Source: Paraphysomonas bandaiensis
Taxonomy: Eukaryota > Chrysophyceae
Direction: 5' to 3'
DNA: 64,000 bases
NCBI GenBank assembly: GCA_965644295.1
Contig: CBFFRP010000148.1
Coordinates: forward strand, 62,001-126,000
Below the pieces are notes generated by a model. The model was not told the DNA's origin, ran no database searches, and saw only the letters and a program-made list of their open reading frames with translations. Positions 21,106-32,314 of the stretch are shown here, piece by piece. Both the position numbers and the translations under genes were made by a program. Each line of letters begins with the position of its first letter. Position 1 is the stretch's first letter.

Positions 21106-24100
21106 ATGCAGATGCCTGATTGGTACGTATATATCCACACACTATCATACATACATACATACCCATGTATACATACATACACACATATATATATATAATA
21201 GTATCATATAATACACATACATACATATATATACGTATATACTAATCTATATTTTAGGATACCAGTATCTCGTAATTATGAGAACGAGAGCATCAGTGTG
21301 GCTCGGCAGGGTGTGGAGATCCATCCATTATTACCTCGCAGAGCTCCAAAACCAAAAGAAATAAAATCTATTAAGAAAAACACATCTTCTCATATGAAAT
21401 CATCATCATCTAGTTCGAATCCATTGGATGGAAGTGATCCTTTAGGTGGAGGTTCATCGGATCCTCTTGCAGACCCACTCTCTGATCCACTATCTGGGAT
21501 GTCTGTATCAGATGATCCTCTCTCTTCTATGCTAGGGTCAGACGCAGGGTCCAAGCTTGAGCAAAGGAAACAGACTGCTTCAGAGGCTTCTCGCCAAGTA
21601 ACCAAGGACTTACACACAACTCGCCTCAATACCCCATGGAGTATAATGAAGCAGCAGATATCTCGTGACTACACGGTTGTGGGAAACATAACCGTGGGTG
21701 CTTCCTCCATACGTGAGTTTGCGGGGTCAGGCGTAGAGGATGGATCCTCCCATAGGAAAGTGGACAGGTATACGAAGCGGCTAGCCGGTCTTGAGCGTAA
21801 AGAAATATCCGACGATAAAATCGAACTGACACAGAAAGAGTACGCGGCTCACATTCACAAATTAGAGGGGGACCTACACACCGCTTGGGCAAATGATGAG
21901 CGTGTACAGTCGCTGAAGATTGCCATTCAGATCGCCAAGCTGCTTGCTGACACTAATGTCCCTCTGTTCTACCCGTCTATATTCGTTATGGTAACAGATG
22001 TACTGGAGTGCTTCGGTGACATGGTGTTCCTTCGGTTAAAAAACAAAGCAGAGGAAGGACTTGTCGATCCCAATAAACCGACTCGAAAGAAGCCTAGACT
22101 TCCCGAGAACTTTACTGCTGCTGATGTCCCTACGGTTGCGAAAGAAACCTGCCGAAACTGGTTCTATAAGACAGCATGCATCCGAGAGCTGTTGCCCCGT
22201 ATATATGTCGAAACTGCTCTGCTCAAATGTTTCCGGTTTCTTGCCGATGGAGAGAATGCTCAAATCCTGGCCCGACTTGGTTCCATTGTGAGGGGAGTGG
22301 GTGACCCACTTGTCAGTCTCTACGCCAGGGCATATGTCGTGGTAGTGGGTAACGAGATTGCACCTCACGCTTCACAGCACACTATGGGTATGGTACATGA
22401 TGTTCTCTCCAGTTTTGATATGGTTGACTCAACACATCACCAACAAGAGATGAAACGCTGCAAAATATCCCGCTCTGAGTATCTACACGTGATGTCGCCG
22501 GGGCTGCAGTGGCTTCTGAAGTCTGTTGGAAAGAGTAGTAATAAAGAAACTTTCCAAGGGCTACTACAGTTGTACCGTGAGAAATGTAACGATTCGATGG
22601 TGCTCAAGCACATAATAGATGCCTTCGATGCATCTCACTATGCTCATGCTTCCATCGGTATGGCGACTCTCATTAGGTCTGCAGGGGTATCCTGCGTTCC
22701 AGCTGTGGATCTATACGCTGCGTTAGGTCGCCAGCTGGTACTACACCCACCACCAGAAGAACAGAGACTACCGCTGCTTAATGATGTATGGAAAGCGGTC
22801 TCGAAGAGTGACGACATAGGAGGGTATATCCGCTGTTGTTCTGCTTGGTTGGAGGTCATTCATCGACACTACTCAGAAAGGGAGTGTCAGATCTTACTTA
22901 CGGATTTAACATTGAAACTTGATGCACTTAACTCCGAGCTCAAGGAAGATGACATGCGACAATTGGAAGTTCTTCTTCGGGGCCTCATCCAGCAGGCCTC
23001 TATGTCGGGCAGTTCACTTCTTACATCCGATCACCTCCTAAAGATACTCGATTTTTTCAAGGGAAGTAAGAAGGTAGAGCTATGTAAGGACGTGCTGGAC
23101 TCGTTTAAGTCCCACAAAACTACCAATGACGCAGTCCTCATTCACACTATGTTTGATATTGGGCGAACTCTGCACGACTCAGTGGATTCCCTATCTGATG
23201 ATGGCGAGAAACGACACATCGCAACGCTAATATGCGCCTTCATAGACAAGATAGATTTTGGTAAAGATCTGGAGCAGCAGCTGAGTGTGTATGTTGAGTG
23301 CCGGTCTATTTTCTGCAATTTAGACCTTGTACAAGACAAACTAATTATGTGCGTGTGTGCACTAACAGTAAAGGCTTATCGGTACATGCGTGGGCGTCAC
23401 TCAAAAAAAACTGCCGCGTTCTCCAAGGCGTGTCTCGCATTTTGTCACATTACTACACCGTCCATATCTGATGTCCCCAGAAAATTGCAGCTCCTGCTAT
23501 ATTGCGCTCAAGTTTCGCTTCTGAACCAAAACCTACCACAAACTGATACATTTCTAAAGGCTGCTATATCCCTTATCCCAGAGATGCCAACGCATGAGGA
23601 GATCGACAGCAAGCGCGTGCACACGGAAGAACGACTTTCTGTGTTCCTACGATCCCTGCTATCTCTCTTGGTGGTAGCTCCAGGGCATCCTGAGCATGGC
23701 CCTTTCTACATAGTGCAAGGGCTATTGAATGCCCTCCCTCGATACTCTTGGCAGCCCACCACACAGCACCAGACTAAAGTATACATCGACATGTTGGCAT
23801 TGTTATGCACTTTTGCGCAGCGCAGCTTTCCGTACAAAATTCCATATGTTGAGAGCAATGACAAATTATATGGAGGCACTGCGGATTATATGGCAGAGCT
23901 GGGTGAAACGATTACCCTAGTAATGCAGGAGATTGTGAAGCAGCTCTCGCAGTTAGGAGAGCGACCGGAGGCTGTGGCGAAAGCGAATCAAGCGAAACTT
24001 GTTTTGGACCTAGCGAGTACTATATGCTGTCGAATGGAGATGACACCCGAAGTTGCCTCGTTTGTTGTGAAACTACTGGAACTTGCAAAACGCAACAAAG

Positions 24101-24225
24101 GAGCGTTTACGCGTAGCGACCTGAAGTACATGACCGCCGCCCTTGATGATATGAGGCGCAGGGTAGACAGCTCTGCTGGTGCCTCTGTGCTTAACCCTGC
24201 GATACGAGCCCTTCTACAGGAGTAA
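21106..24225 (+). CDS. VPS35L: VPS35L, retriever/Commander complex subunit
   Basis: Two exons: a 17-nt first exon at 21106-21122 (MQMPDW), a 135-bp intron with CATA runs, then 21258-24225, giving 994 residues. The joined N-terminus puts a Trp and SRNYENESISVARQGVEIHPL together. This matches the conserved W...NY...HPL start of VPS35L (C16orf62), which argues for the tiny exon. A DPL-rich linker follows (SDPLADPLSDPLSG), as in the family. The rest is an alpha-solenoid with RELLPRIYVETALLKC, the VPS35-like PRLY motif. Human VPS35L is about 960 residues. With VPS26C and VPS29 it forms retriever, which returns membrane proteins from endosomes to the surface; that role is transferred. Confidence 0.9.
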
Positions 24226-24889
24226 ATGGGTTGCCAATAGTGCACTGTCGTGGTTAGCTCTTGGTCCAATCCCAAGAAAGGAGTCTATATTCTGACAATG
24301 TTACGTATTGTTAGTCAGCTTGTGTTAGTAGGGCTCTTTCTTTGTGCTGTAGTAATAAAAAGTAAACCGATTAATGTGTTTTACTGGGTGTAGTTTCGTG
24401 AGATGACTTTGCTTACCTTGTATCTCACTAGAAGGAAGGCGAGGTCACCTTGCGTACGTGTAAATGAAATCCATGAAGCAAAAGTGCCTACTTCTTAATT
24501 CTGCCCTACACTATATAAAAGCTTTCGTACATCTATAAGCATTATTGTATGAGAAACACTTTCTAAGAGACAAGGCACAATTCCATGTACTATAAATCGA
24601 AATTACATGCAGTAAATTTTATTCTGGCATGACAATCAGAACATTTACCGTGAAGATATTTTCGTATTTTGCAGAATTAGTTATTTTCTTTTTCGACTGC
24701 ACACTTACACAATTCATAATTCAAATGCCTAGCTACTTAATTCGCGATTTTGGCGTAAAACGACACATTAGTACTGCATATATCATATATCACCACAACA
24801 ATTCATACGTTAGGCCCAAGTAAACACTTTTGTTGCGCACATATTTCCAAATATCATTACCATTATCAGTAGAATTGATATCCAATAGT
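24226..24889. other. Intergenic between convergent gene ends, nothing recognised
   Basis: AT-rich spacer between the 3' ends of VPS35L (+) and the hexosaminidase (-). No coding or RNA feature is recognised. Confidence 0.6.
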
Positions 24890-26590
24890 TTAGTTGATGC
24901 GCAGTCGCCTTTGCGCATAACAAGAGCCTGGGTTGGGAGGGCTACTGCGCGCCTTATTATTGAGAACAGGGGCGGCAGCTATCCCACGTTCTGCAAGCAA
25001 GCACCTAAAAGTTTGAAGTCTGTCCTCTGCACTCTCAATGTCAGTTTGGTCTTTAGGTGACCAGAGTCTCTCTGCTACCGCAGCAGCTCGTGGCCAAATC
25101 GTCGCGTCGAGGTCGGATGGGTCCACAGTTTCTCCCCACATGCAAGCTTCGCCACCCAGAATAAGGGTGGGATCAGAGGTTGGTGATAAGTCATCTGTAG
25201 GCTCATTGGTATACATGTCTTCCCAGGTAGTGTCCAAATGGCTAGAAAAGAGGGGTTATAAGTATGTTAGCGAACAGGTTAACGACAACTTACTCCAAGT
25301 ACCAGAGAGCTTGATTTGACAAAAGGGCTTTGTAACCAGCAGTCAAAACATCATCTAGTGTACTCTTGTCTTTCCATACGTGTACCAGCGTATCATTATC
25401 AAGTGCGCTGCCAAAATGTTCGAAGACTTCCACCCACTGCACGGGGATACGTCCCTGCTCCCGTGCAATTGAGGCTGCCCGGTCGAGGAAATACTTGTAA
25501 ATGTCTTCATTACTTTCCAGGCCCTGCTTTTTGGCCCATTCCTGAATATGCTCCGAAACAGTCCAGCACGTGTAATCAACCTCATCGCCCCCAAGGTGAA
25601 TCAATGAGTACGGGAACGTTCCCTCACCCGCCGCTCTTCCCGTACACTCCCCTAAAAGCCCATCAATAACATCGAATGTTAGCTCATTAGAAGGATCTAA
25701 AGGTTGTAGGCAGATGTTTGATGGACATATCTCAGGGTATCCCGCGCACCAAGAAGCAGCGTGCCCTGGAACATCGAACTCAATCATCACTCTCACCCCA
25801 CGTTCCCTCCCATACTCGACAAGAGATGCGATATCATCATGTCTGTATCTCTCAACGGGTGTATAAGCACCTTTCCAGAGATCAGGGTAACTCAGTGATT
25901 GAAATGGAAAGCTCTGTGTATCCACAGCATGCCAATGAAGGACTATATACACAAGTTATCCATATAATACACACATATCTACATCATACCATTGAATTTC
26001 GCATAAGAAAGAGCATCAATTGTTCTCTCAATCTCTGCTATTGGCTGATAATGACGAGATGTATCAAGTAATAAGCCACGATGAGGATATCTCGGTGTAT
26101 CTTGTATTGTAATTGGCACAGAGTCTATATAATACACACCCGTGTCATAGTTATACAGTATTAACTGACTGAGTGTCTCTAGACCCCTTAATGCCCCATA
26201 TACAGTCTCAGCTACTAAATGAATTGTATCATTAGTTGAAATGATTAATGAATATGATTCATTTGTATTTAATTGTGGATAGATTTCAGATTCATTATAT
26301 ACAGTGACCATCACCTTATTAATAAGAGGTGTCACAGTATGCTCTATATCAGAGTATGTATGTATGAATATAAGGGATGTATAGCGATCATATGCTTTTG
26401 ATAGGGTCTTAATATCATCATCATCAGCAGATTGTGTAATGAAGTGAAGTTGTGAAGAGATATATATAGTAGATTGACCATATGTAATATGTGTAGGAGC
26501 AGGCCATATAGATGGGGAGATGTACTGCTGTATATCTGTACAGGTACATACAGATAGTACGGCAGTTAATATGTAGAGGAAGTGAATCAT
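24890..26590 (-). CDS. GH20 beta-N-acetylhexosaminidase
   Basis: Exons 26590-25990, 25942-25294 and 25241-24890, with introns of 47 and 52 bp, give 533 residues. Residues 1-18 are a signal peptide (MIHFLYILTAVLSVCTC), so it is secreted or lysosomal. The N-terminal domain leads to GLLLDTSRHYQP, then VLHWHAVDTQSFPFQS. The catalytic Asp-Glu pair is in HLGGDEVDYTCW near residue 318. WGE (GGEACMWGETVD) and WPRAAAVAERLWS complete the (beta/alpha)8 barrel. The family removes terminal GlcNAc or GalNAc from glycoconjugates and chitin pieces by substrate-assisted catalysis. The length matches lysosomal hexosaminidases. Several NxS/T sites are present. It is divergent from the TDRD3-like gene. Confidence 0.92.
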
Positions 26591-27029
26591 AGGAAGAATT
26601 GTGTATGAAGTGTATCTAATTGAATGACAGGAGAGGGTGATGTAGTGGTAGTAATGTTACACTAGATAGATATGCGGAATTATGATGGTGATCTATAGAC
26701 TGTACCGCTGTATGTATCTAGATATACACTACAGCAACGACGTAGATAGAGAACAGGAACCGGGAGTACATACAGCAGTCAGAAGATATCTAGCAGATGA
26801 CAAGGTACAGTATGTAGTGTACTGTACTACACTGCTGTATGCTGTACGTATGTTGTATGTATGTATGTATGTATGTATGTATGTATGTATGTATGTATGT
26901 ATGTATGCATGTATGTACGATAATACACACCTGTATACAGCAGTACATAATAACTTAACATCATTGACATCAACATATACATACATACATATATTAATCA
27001 ACACGCACAGCACTATCCACTCCCCAAAC
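26591..27029. promoter_or_regulatory. Divergent intergenic region with (ATGT)n tract
   Basis: Shared upstream region of the hexosaminidase (-) and TDRD3-like (+) genes. It contains an (ATGT)n run at about 26853-26918. A long open frame across it is low complexity and is not taken as coding. Confidence 0.5.
26853..26918. repeat. (ATGT)n microsatellite, about 16 copies
   Basis: A run of TATG/ATGT tetramers with one variant unit (atgc) near its end, in the divergent promoter region. Confidence 0.9.
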
Positions 27030-28319
27030 ATGAAATCTCCCAACCAAACAACAGTTTTAGATAAACTTCGTTCATTTGGTTTCCGTGTCCGTCCAGAGGG
27101 AGTGGAGGGTGAGTATGAGGAGGCTTACAACAAGCTGTTAGCTATGGACTTTAGAAAGAGCAAAATACTGGATCCATTCTTTGATTCAGATCTAAATACA
27201 GCTGATAATAGGGTGATATACGGTCCTGTAGTACTTCAGATTGTATCTGTAGCGAATATATCTCAACCTTCTAGAAGACAACATGAGGAGAGTGGTAACA
27301 GAGTATTAGTTGTGAAGATGACAGATGGTCATATGTCTGTATATGGAGTGGAGAAAGAACATTGTTCACAGTTATCACTGAAACTAGCACCAGGAAGTAA
27401 AATATTGCTACAGGGAGAGATTAGAGTATGTCTAGGAAAGCTCCTTCTTGTCAACTCTAATGTGAAAGTGGTGGGCGGGTGTGTGCAGCATCTGCTCGAG
27501 GCATGGCAAACAAATAGGCACACCCAGCAGCATCGTGCCAATAAAAAGAAACAGGATGGACCAACTGCTCCTCCTTCATTTGAGCTCAATATCCAAAGAG
27601 GTACTGGCCAACAGGGTAAGACTGTTAAAAAGTCAGGAGCTTATGACCCCCAGGAACCTTCACAGATGGGACCTGGAGGAGATAGTAACCGGGGGATGTC
27701 CAAAAAGAAATCTGAAAAGGATAGTAAAGGAGCTGATAAGAAAAAATCAGAGGGCGATGGTCGGGATCCTATACAAAATGATAGCAAGGGTCCTTCGAAG
27801 AAGAAACCAGAGTTACACGACGGCTCTGGAAATCCTCAGAATAACAAAGGTGGAAGTCATGGGACTCATAAAAAGGCCGGAAGAGGGCATGATTCTCGAG
27901 GAACTCAGCGTAAGTCAGGGGAGGACAAAGGAATGGATATTTCGCGTAAGACAACAAGTGGTGCACATGACAGTAAGGGATCTTCTCAGGAAGTGTCAGG
28001 AAGAGCAGTTGATAATCGGAAGCATTCTCAGAAGAAATCAGGGGGATACGATGAGCGGGGCGGTACCCAAAACCATTCAGAGGCAGGTAAAAGCCGGGGA
28101 CAGCCCAACAAAAAATCAGGGGGTAGAGGGACACAAGGACGTGGCCATACTAGTAGTTCTGGAAGAGGCAGAGGCAGGGGTGGTCATGAGCGTCCATTTC
28201 CACCCCCTCCCAACAAAACAAAGGTTCGCGGCGACAAGACGACAACAAGTAGTGGCCGTGCTCCGCCGACAACCTTCATGTCTTCACTTATACCACCCCT
28301 CCCTCCTAGTAGTAAGTAG
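27030..28319 (+). CDS. TDRD3/RMI1-type OB-fold protein with Lys/Gly-rich tail
   Basis: Single exon, 429 residues, starting at MKSPNQTTVLDKLRSFGFRV just after the tetranucleotide tract. Residues about 15-165 match the N-terminal helical and OB-fold domain of TDRD3/RMI1: LLAMDFRKS, YGPVVLQIVSV, VVKMTDGHMSVYGVE, then LLVNSNVKVVGGCVQHLLEAW and the PPSF end typical of TDRD3. In animals this domain binds topoisomerase III beta to resolve R-loops and act on mRNA. The Tudor and UBA domains of TDRD3 are absent. Instead, residues 185-390 are repetitive Lys/Ser/Gly/Asp sequence with KKSG units, then a short RG-rich stretch (SGRGRGRGGHERP) and a Pro-rich end, suggesting RNA binding. TDRD3-like is favoured over RMI1. 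Confidence 0.7.
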   Translation: MKSPNQTTVLDKLRSFGFRVRPEGVEGEYEEAYNKLLAMDFRKSKILDPFFDSDLNTADNRVIYGPVVLQIVSVANISQPSRRQHEESGNRVLVVKMTDGHMSVYGVEKEHCSQLSLKLAPGSKILLQGEIRVCLGKLLLVNSNVKVVGGCVQHLLEAWQTNRHTQQHRANKKKQDGPTAPPSFELNIQRGTGQQGKTVKKSGAYDPQEPSQMGPGGDSNRGMSKKKSEKDSKGADKKKSEGDGRDPIQNDSKGPSKKKPELHDGSGNPQNNKGGSHGTHKKAGRGHDSRGTQRKSGEDKGMDISRKTTSGAHDSKGSSQEVSGRAVDNRKHSQKKSGGYDERGGTQNHSEAGKSRGQPNKKSGGRGTQGRGHTSSSGRGRGRGGHERPFPPPPNKTKVRGDKTTTSSGRAPPTTFMSSLIPPLPPSSK

Positions 28320-28947
28320 ACAGTTTAATGCGCTTCTAATATGATTAATGCGCTGGAAAGTATTCAAATAATAATATTTTCTCCGTAGAATATATTTAGA
28401 TGCGGTTTTATCATATTTCCTACCTGTTTCCTAACCCTACCTAACCATAAAAATTGGTACACACCTATTACATTATTACCTATGTAAAAAGAATTGATAC
28501 ACTACGTATCAAAGAAAACGGTACATTACCAACCTATACATTAATTAATCGTGCCGAATGTCTACTACTACAGATTTAATAACGAAATAGATCACAGCAG
28601 AATAGCTGTGCCCCACTTGATCGTCAACAGCACAATAACAACCATACAATAAGCATCACACTTCATTAGATTAAGTGAAAGAGGATGATGAAGATGAAGA
28701 GGCAACTCGTTCACTTAAGGGAATGGAAAACGCATGAAAATATGACTTAGAAACTGAATAGAAAATAATTTAATTCGAAAAAAACTGAGTCCTATGCATC
28801 AGGTAGTGATGCAACCTGTTCTTGTTGTGGTTGCATTTTATGATTGATAAGATACGAGTGTTGCCTGGTACCTGGTAACGGTATGTGATACTAATAAAAC
28901 CGGTGTTATCTCCAAATATGGGGGTTAGTACTATACGAGAAATAAGC

Positions 28948-29275
28948 TGCTGTAGTTTAGAACTTTTGATTTATATATTCAAGTGACTAATACAGTAGAT
29001 AAATTCTACTTTTTGTAACGCTATCGGCGAACCCGCACTTAACTGGGGTAAGTCATCAGACATACTCACACCAGGGCTGCGTATCTGCATAATATCAATA
29101 AACTGCTAATTAATTGATGCAGATCGTAGTCAATTATGATTGCAAACTATTACTTGCTGTCCCATTCAGTTGCAATTAATTGAAAATTATTAAATTGATA
29201 CATAGTCTTGATACACACTGTGTATTCGATAGAAATCGCTGCTTTTTATAAAAGTTCCTATATATGACACTAGAA
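28948..29275. repeat. Dispersed repeat of about 320 bp, copy 1 (partner at 46870-47190)
   Basis: Collinear with 46870-47190. Shared blocks include taacgctatcggcga-cccgcact, actcacaccagggctgc, cagatcgta-tcaattatgattgcaaa, attacttgctgtcccatt, gttgcaattaattgaaaatta and cgatagaaatcgctg. Identity looks to be above 80 percent by eye. An internal CAGGGCTGC followed by AATTGCAATT-rich sequence recalls hAT-type ends, so it may be or contain a non-autonomous DNA element. Confidence 0.8.
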
Positions 29276-29281
29276 TTCAGA

Positions 29282-29352
29282 GGTCGTATGGGACTTAATC
29301 AAGTATTAGTTAGGTACCCGCCCGGCCCCCACCCGGCAGTACGCGCTCAGAA
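29282..29352. repeat. Dispersed repeat, copy 2 (partner at 9914-9989)
   Basis: Matches 9914-9989 over the block with aatcaagtattagttaggtaccc and acgcgctcagaatgg. Here it lies directly after the 320-bp repeat, so the two may belong to one element. Confidence 0.7.
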
Positions 29353-29741
29353 TGGAAGCATATTGGAGTACTCGACCTTGGCAGACCTAGTTCTGTTGCG
29401 CAGTCTTGTTCTCCTCAATCAGATGTCGCCTCTCTTGTACCATCACACTTCCTCTTGACCCTGTTGCTGGACACAATGGAGCACCCTCATATCCCACTGA
29501 TGTCCAGCTATACACTCTCTTCCATATGCTCAAGGCAGCAAACGAGCAAATTCCGACGCTTCTTCACAGTAGGCCATAACCTTTTGCAAGACCTTCATCC
29601 GCATACCTCCGAGCCAGTTGGCACAATGTCTAAGGGAAGGCCACCAGACTAAACCGGTATACACCAACTAACTTTGTCCGTCATTACTATTCTATCTATA
29701 CTATCATTAACAACTTCTTCAAAACTGCAGGTACTGTCAAT

Positions 29742-31439
29742 TTAGCACTTGCCTTCATTGCATAGACGACTAATCAACTCTAAAATATCTGTAGGAATAG
29801 GGGCACATAAACGCACTGCACAGCCATTGACATCCACAAACTCTAAGCGATAAGAGTGGAGCATTAATCTATTCATTGCGGTGGAATCATTACATCTAAA
29901 CTTCCCACTCCTCCCATATTTCACATCGCCAACAAGTGGATAGCCTGCATGCGCAATATGAGCTCTAATCTGATGTGTACGACCAGTCAGCGGCTTGAAA
30001 AGAACCAGACTGTAATTGCTTCTCCTGTCTGTTTGCGGATTTTCATCTCCACAAAAAACATAAATGCAAATATACTTCGTTACACTGGGCTTCCCTGTGT
30101 GGTGGGGAAATGACTTCAGAGTATCGCCCCCACATGCTTAAGCTTTACATCTATTGTACGAATGGCTCATCCTTCGACATTGCCATATACAACGCAAAAG
30201 TAATCCACGATTTTTGAATAGCGAAGTCAAATGTGTTTCAGAGGAGGGCGACAATGGGAGAACAGCGGCACCACTGGTGGGTTGGTCTAACCTGCTCACA
30301 CTGCGAATTATGTACTGCCCAGAAAGTGAGTCTTCAGGGAATAACTGTAGATTATGCTGAGCAAAAGAGACGAGCTTTTCAATTCGTAATCCCGACGGCT
30401 TATTGACCACTGAATAACTGCCTGGCTCAACCGCGAGAAACTAAAGTTCCGTAATATCACTAAAAACGCGTCCGTTGACGTTATCCACTGCTAATATGTC
30501 ATATTTTCTCTGGTCTATGAATACTACACCCTCGCTACAGCACTGTGAGTCATCAAAAAGTTGAGAGTACGTGGGACATGTAGGTAGAGCATCAAATACA
30601 CTAACGCAACGACCATGCAGTGCAGCACACGACCTAATAGAATCATTGTTCCGGATGCGACTAAGTGACACTCTTCCACGTTTACAGAGTAAGGGTATAT
30701 GAAGCATCAGACAGTCCAACAGATCAGTAGGTAGTGCCAAGCAGGAATTTGGAGTATTCGAGAGGGGTGAAGGGACAGCTGGTAGAACGACCTTTATGTT
30801 TCTAAGTGAATGTGCTGTGTACACGCCTTTCTCGGGGGCAGGGTGGACTACACTTATCGCACTGGGCCCGTGATGGAGGAGAGGACAAGTAGTTCCCGCG
30901 AAGCAGGTGCCCACCACTGCGGAGCCCCATACTTGTATCGCCGATTATACGGGAGGTGAATTGTTGGCATTTCCCTTAAAATAGCCCCGCAATGCTTTCA
31001 CCACACGATTACGAGATGTAATTTGTGATAAGGGTATTGTATCGATAGAATAATTACAGACTTTCATTCTAAAGTTGTTTAGTTCCCATACAATAGACGA
31101 TACTACATCGGATACCAACTTACAGGACCACTGTGACAACAATTTATTATCACTACTTATGCAATTTTCCTTCTTGTGCATTCGTATATGTCTAAATAGC
31201 TCCTTACAACTGCAAAAACAAGCTGAACAATAGTTGAAAATATACTTGTTTATTGTCGTATCCGACACATGCTGGAATGTTTGTCGTCCAATTGGAAGCT
31301 AAGCTGACTTTCGTTGCGGCACAATCATTCCCATCTGTGACTCTATATGACACGTGCCGTCCTCTTTGAGTAGATCCACTGCAATCACCACAACCAGCCG
31401 GCTGTTGTCACACTCCTGTGAAGCATCTTTACCTGACAT
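29742..31439 (-). pseudogene. Decayed RluA-type pseudouridine synthase
   Basis: On the - strand the pieces carry the RluA order of motifs: VVNKPSGL, RSVSRLDQPTSGAAV with the catalytic Asp, [39 protein letters not shown] and [10 protein letters not shown]. Family members isomerise uridine in rRNA, tRNA or mRNA. Upstream pieces (30441-31268) include a Cys/His cluster like a zinc finger (CSACFCSCKELFRHIRMH). An ORF of 44 codons at 31439-31305 may be the original start. The frame is broken by TAA near 30943 and TAG near 30439. Further breaks are a shift in an A5 run near 30212, TGA near 30168 and a shift in a G5 run near 30126. Introns could explain the TAG, but not all of the breaks. Confidence 0.75.
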
Positions 31440-32314
31440 GGTCTATGCGTGCTTATTGAGATCAAGTGCTGTGGACATCAATCGAATCCTGTCCGTGGAC
31501 AAACACCATACATCACAACAGCACTGTGAATTGATATTGTATGCACTGCTGCCTTGTGGTTTAACGTTACAGTGCATTCTAGATACGGTGAACAGCATGC
31601 ACCATATGCAGAACTGTGTGCATCACAATGACATTGTATAAAAAAACAGTTTGGGTAGAAAACACCAGATATTTTGTATAAACCTCAGTTTTTGAATATT
31701 AAAACCAATGGTTTTATACTCAAAAACTATGGAATGTATGCTTAAAATACCATAGCAGGGTACTCCTACTGCTGTCCTTAAGGCTGGTGAGAGCGCCATG
31801 TCATCACATGATATGAAGGCGTTGTCATCTCTTGACTAAACAACACAGTTGTAGCTCCATAATGATTGTTAAGATTATAGAAATTTAGATTCTCCTATAC
31901 TCTGTATGCGTTCAAAGAGTTTGATTGAGTAACTTGTAGGTACTTTGGAAGTGGTCTTCACAGACAGTCTTCACAGACAGCCTTCACAGACAGTCTACAC
32001 AGACAGTCTTCACAGACAGTCTTCACCAAACTGATAATGTAAGATAGAAAACATTTCCATCATTACAATGTCTGTATATACATCCAACAGGAAGGGGCGA
32101 TGTATGTATATACAAACTATACAAACTAAAAAACTGAATATTTTGACCTTTAAAGATTCATCAAAAGGGACTTATTTCAAAAAGTTCCAAATTAGGACAA
32201 ATAGATTCGTTACTTCAAATATATGCATGATCTCATGCTATCAATAGAATGTAGAGCGATAACCTGCATACATTCGACTTTGATAGACATTGATATCAAC
32301 TACTTCTTTGAATA
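31440..32314. other. Divergent spacer upstream of the channel gene
   Basis: Contains an inverted repeat at about 31687-31726 (tttttga-tat-aaaacca and its complement around an AT centre) and the 13-bp tandem repeat at 31955-32026. No gene is seen. Confidence 0.5.
31955..32026. repeat. 13-bp tandem repeat, about 5.5 copies
   Basis: The unit tcttcacagacag is repeated five times with single-base variants (ccttc..., tctac...), plus a partial sixth copy. It lies about 290 bp before the start codon of the IP3-receptor-like gene. Confidence 0.9.

Larger units (their letters stand above)
28320..29741. other. Intergenic region with dispersed repeats
   Basis: Contains a roughly 320-bp dispersed repeat at 28948-29275 and a second repeat at 29282-29352. 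A degenerate protein-like stretch lies at about 29455-29700 with stops in frame. It is probably transposon debris; I could not assign a family. Confidence 0.55.

Noticed and set aside
31354-31641. 95-codon + strand ORF
   Set aside because: Ordinary composition of no known family. The opposite strand reads better as the start of the decayed synthase gene.
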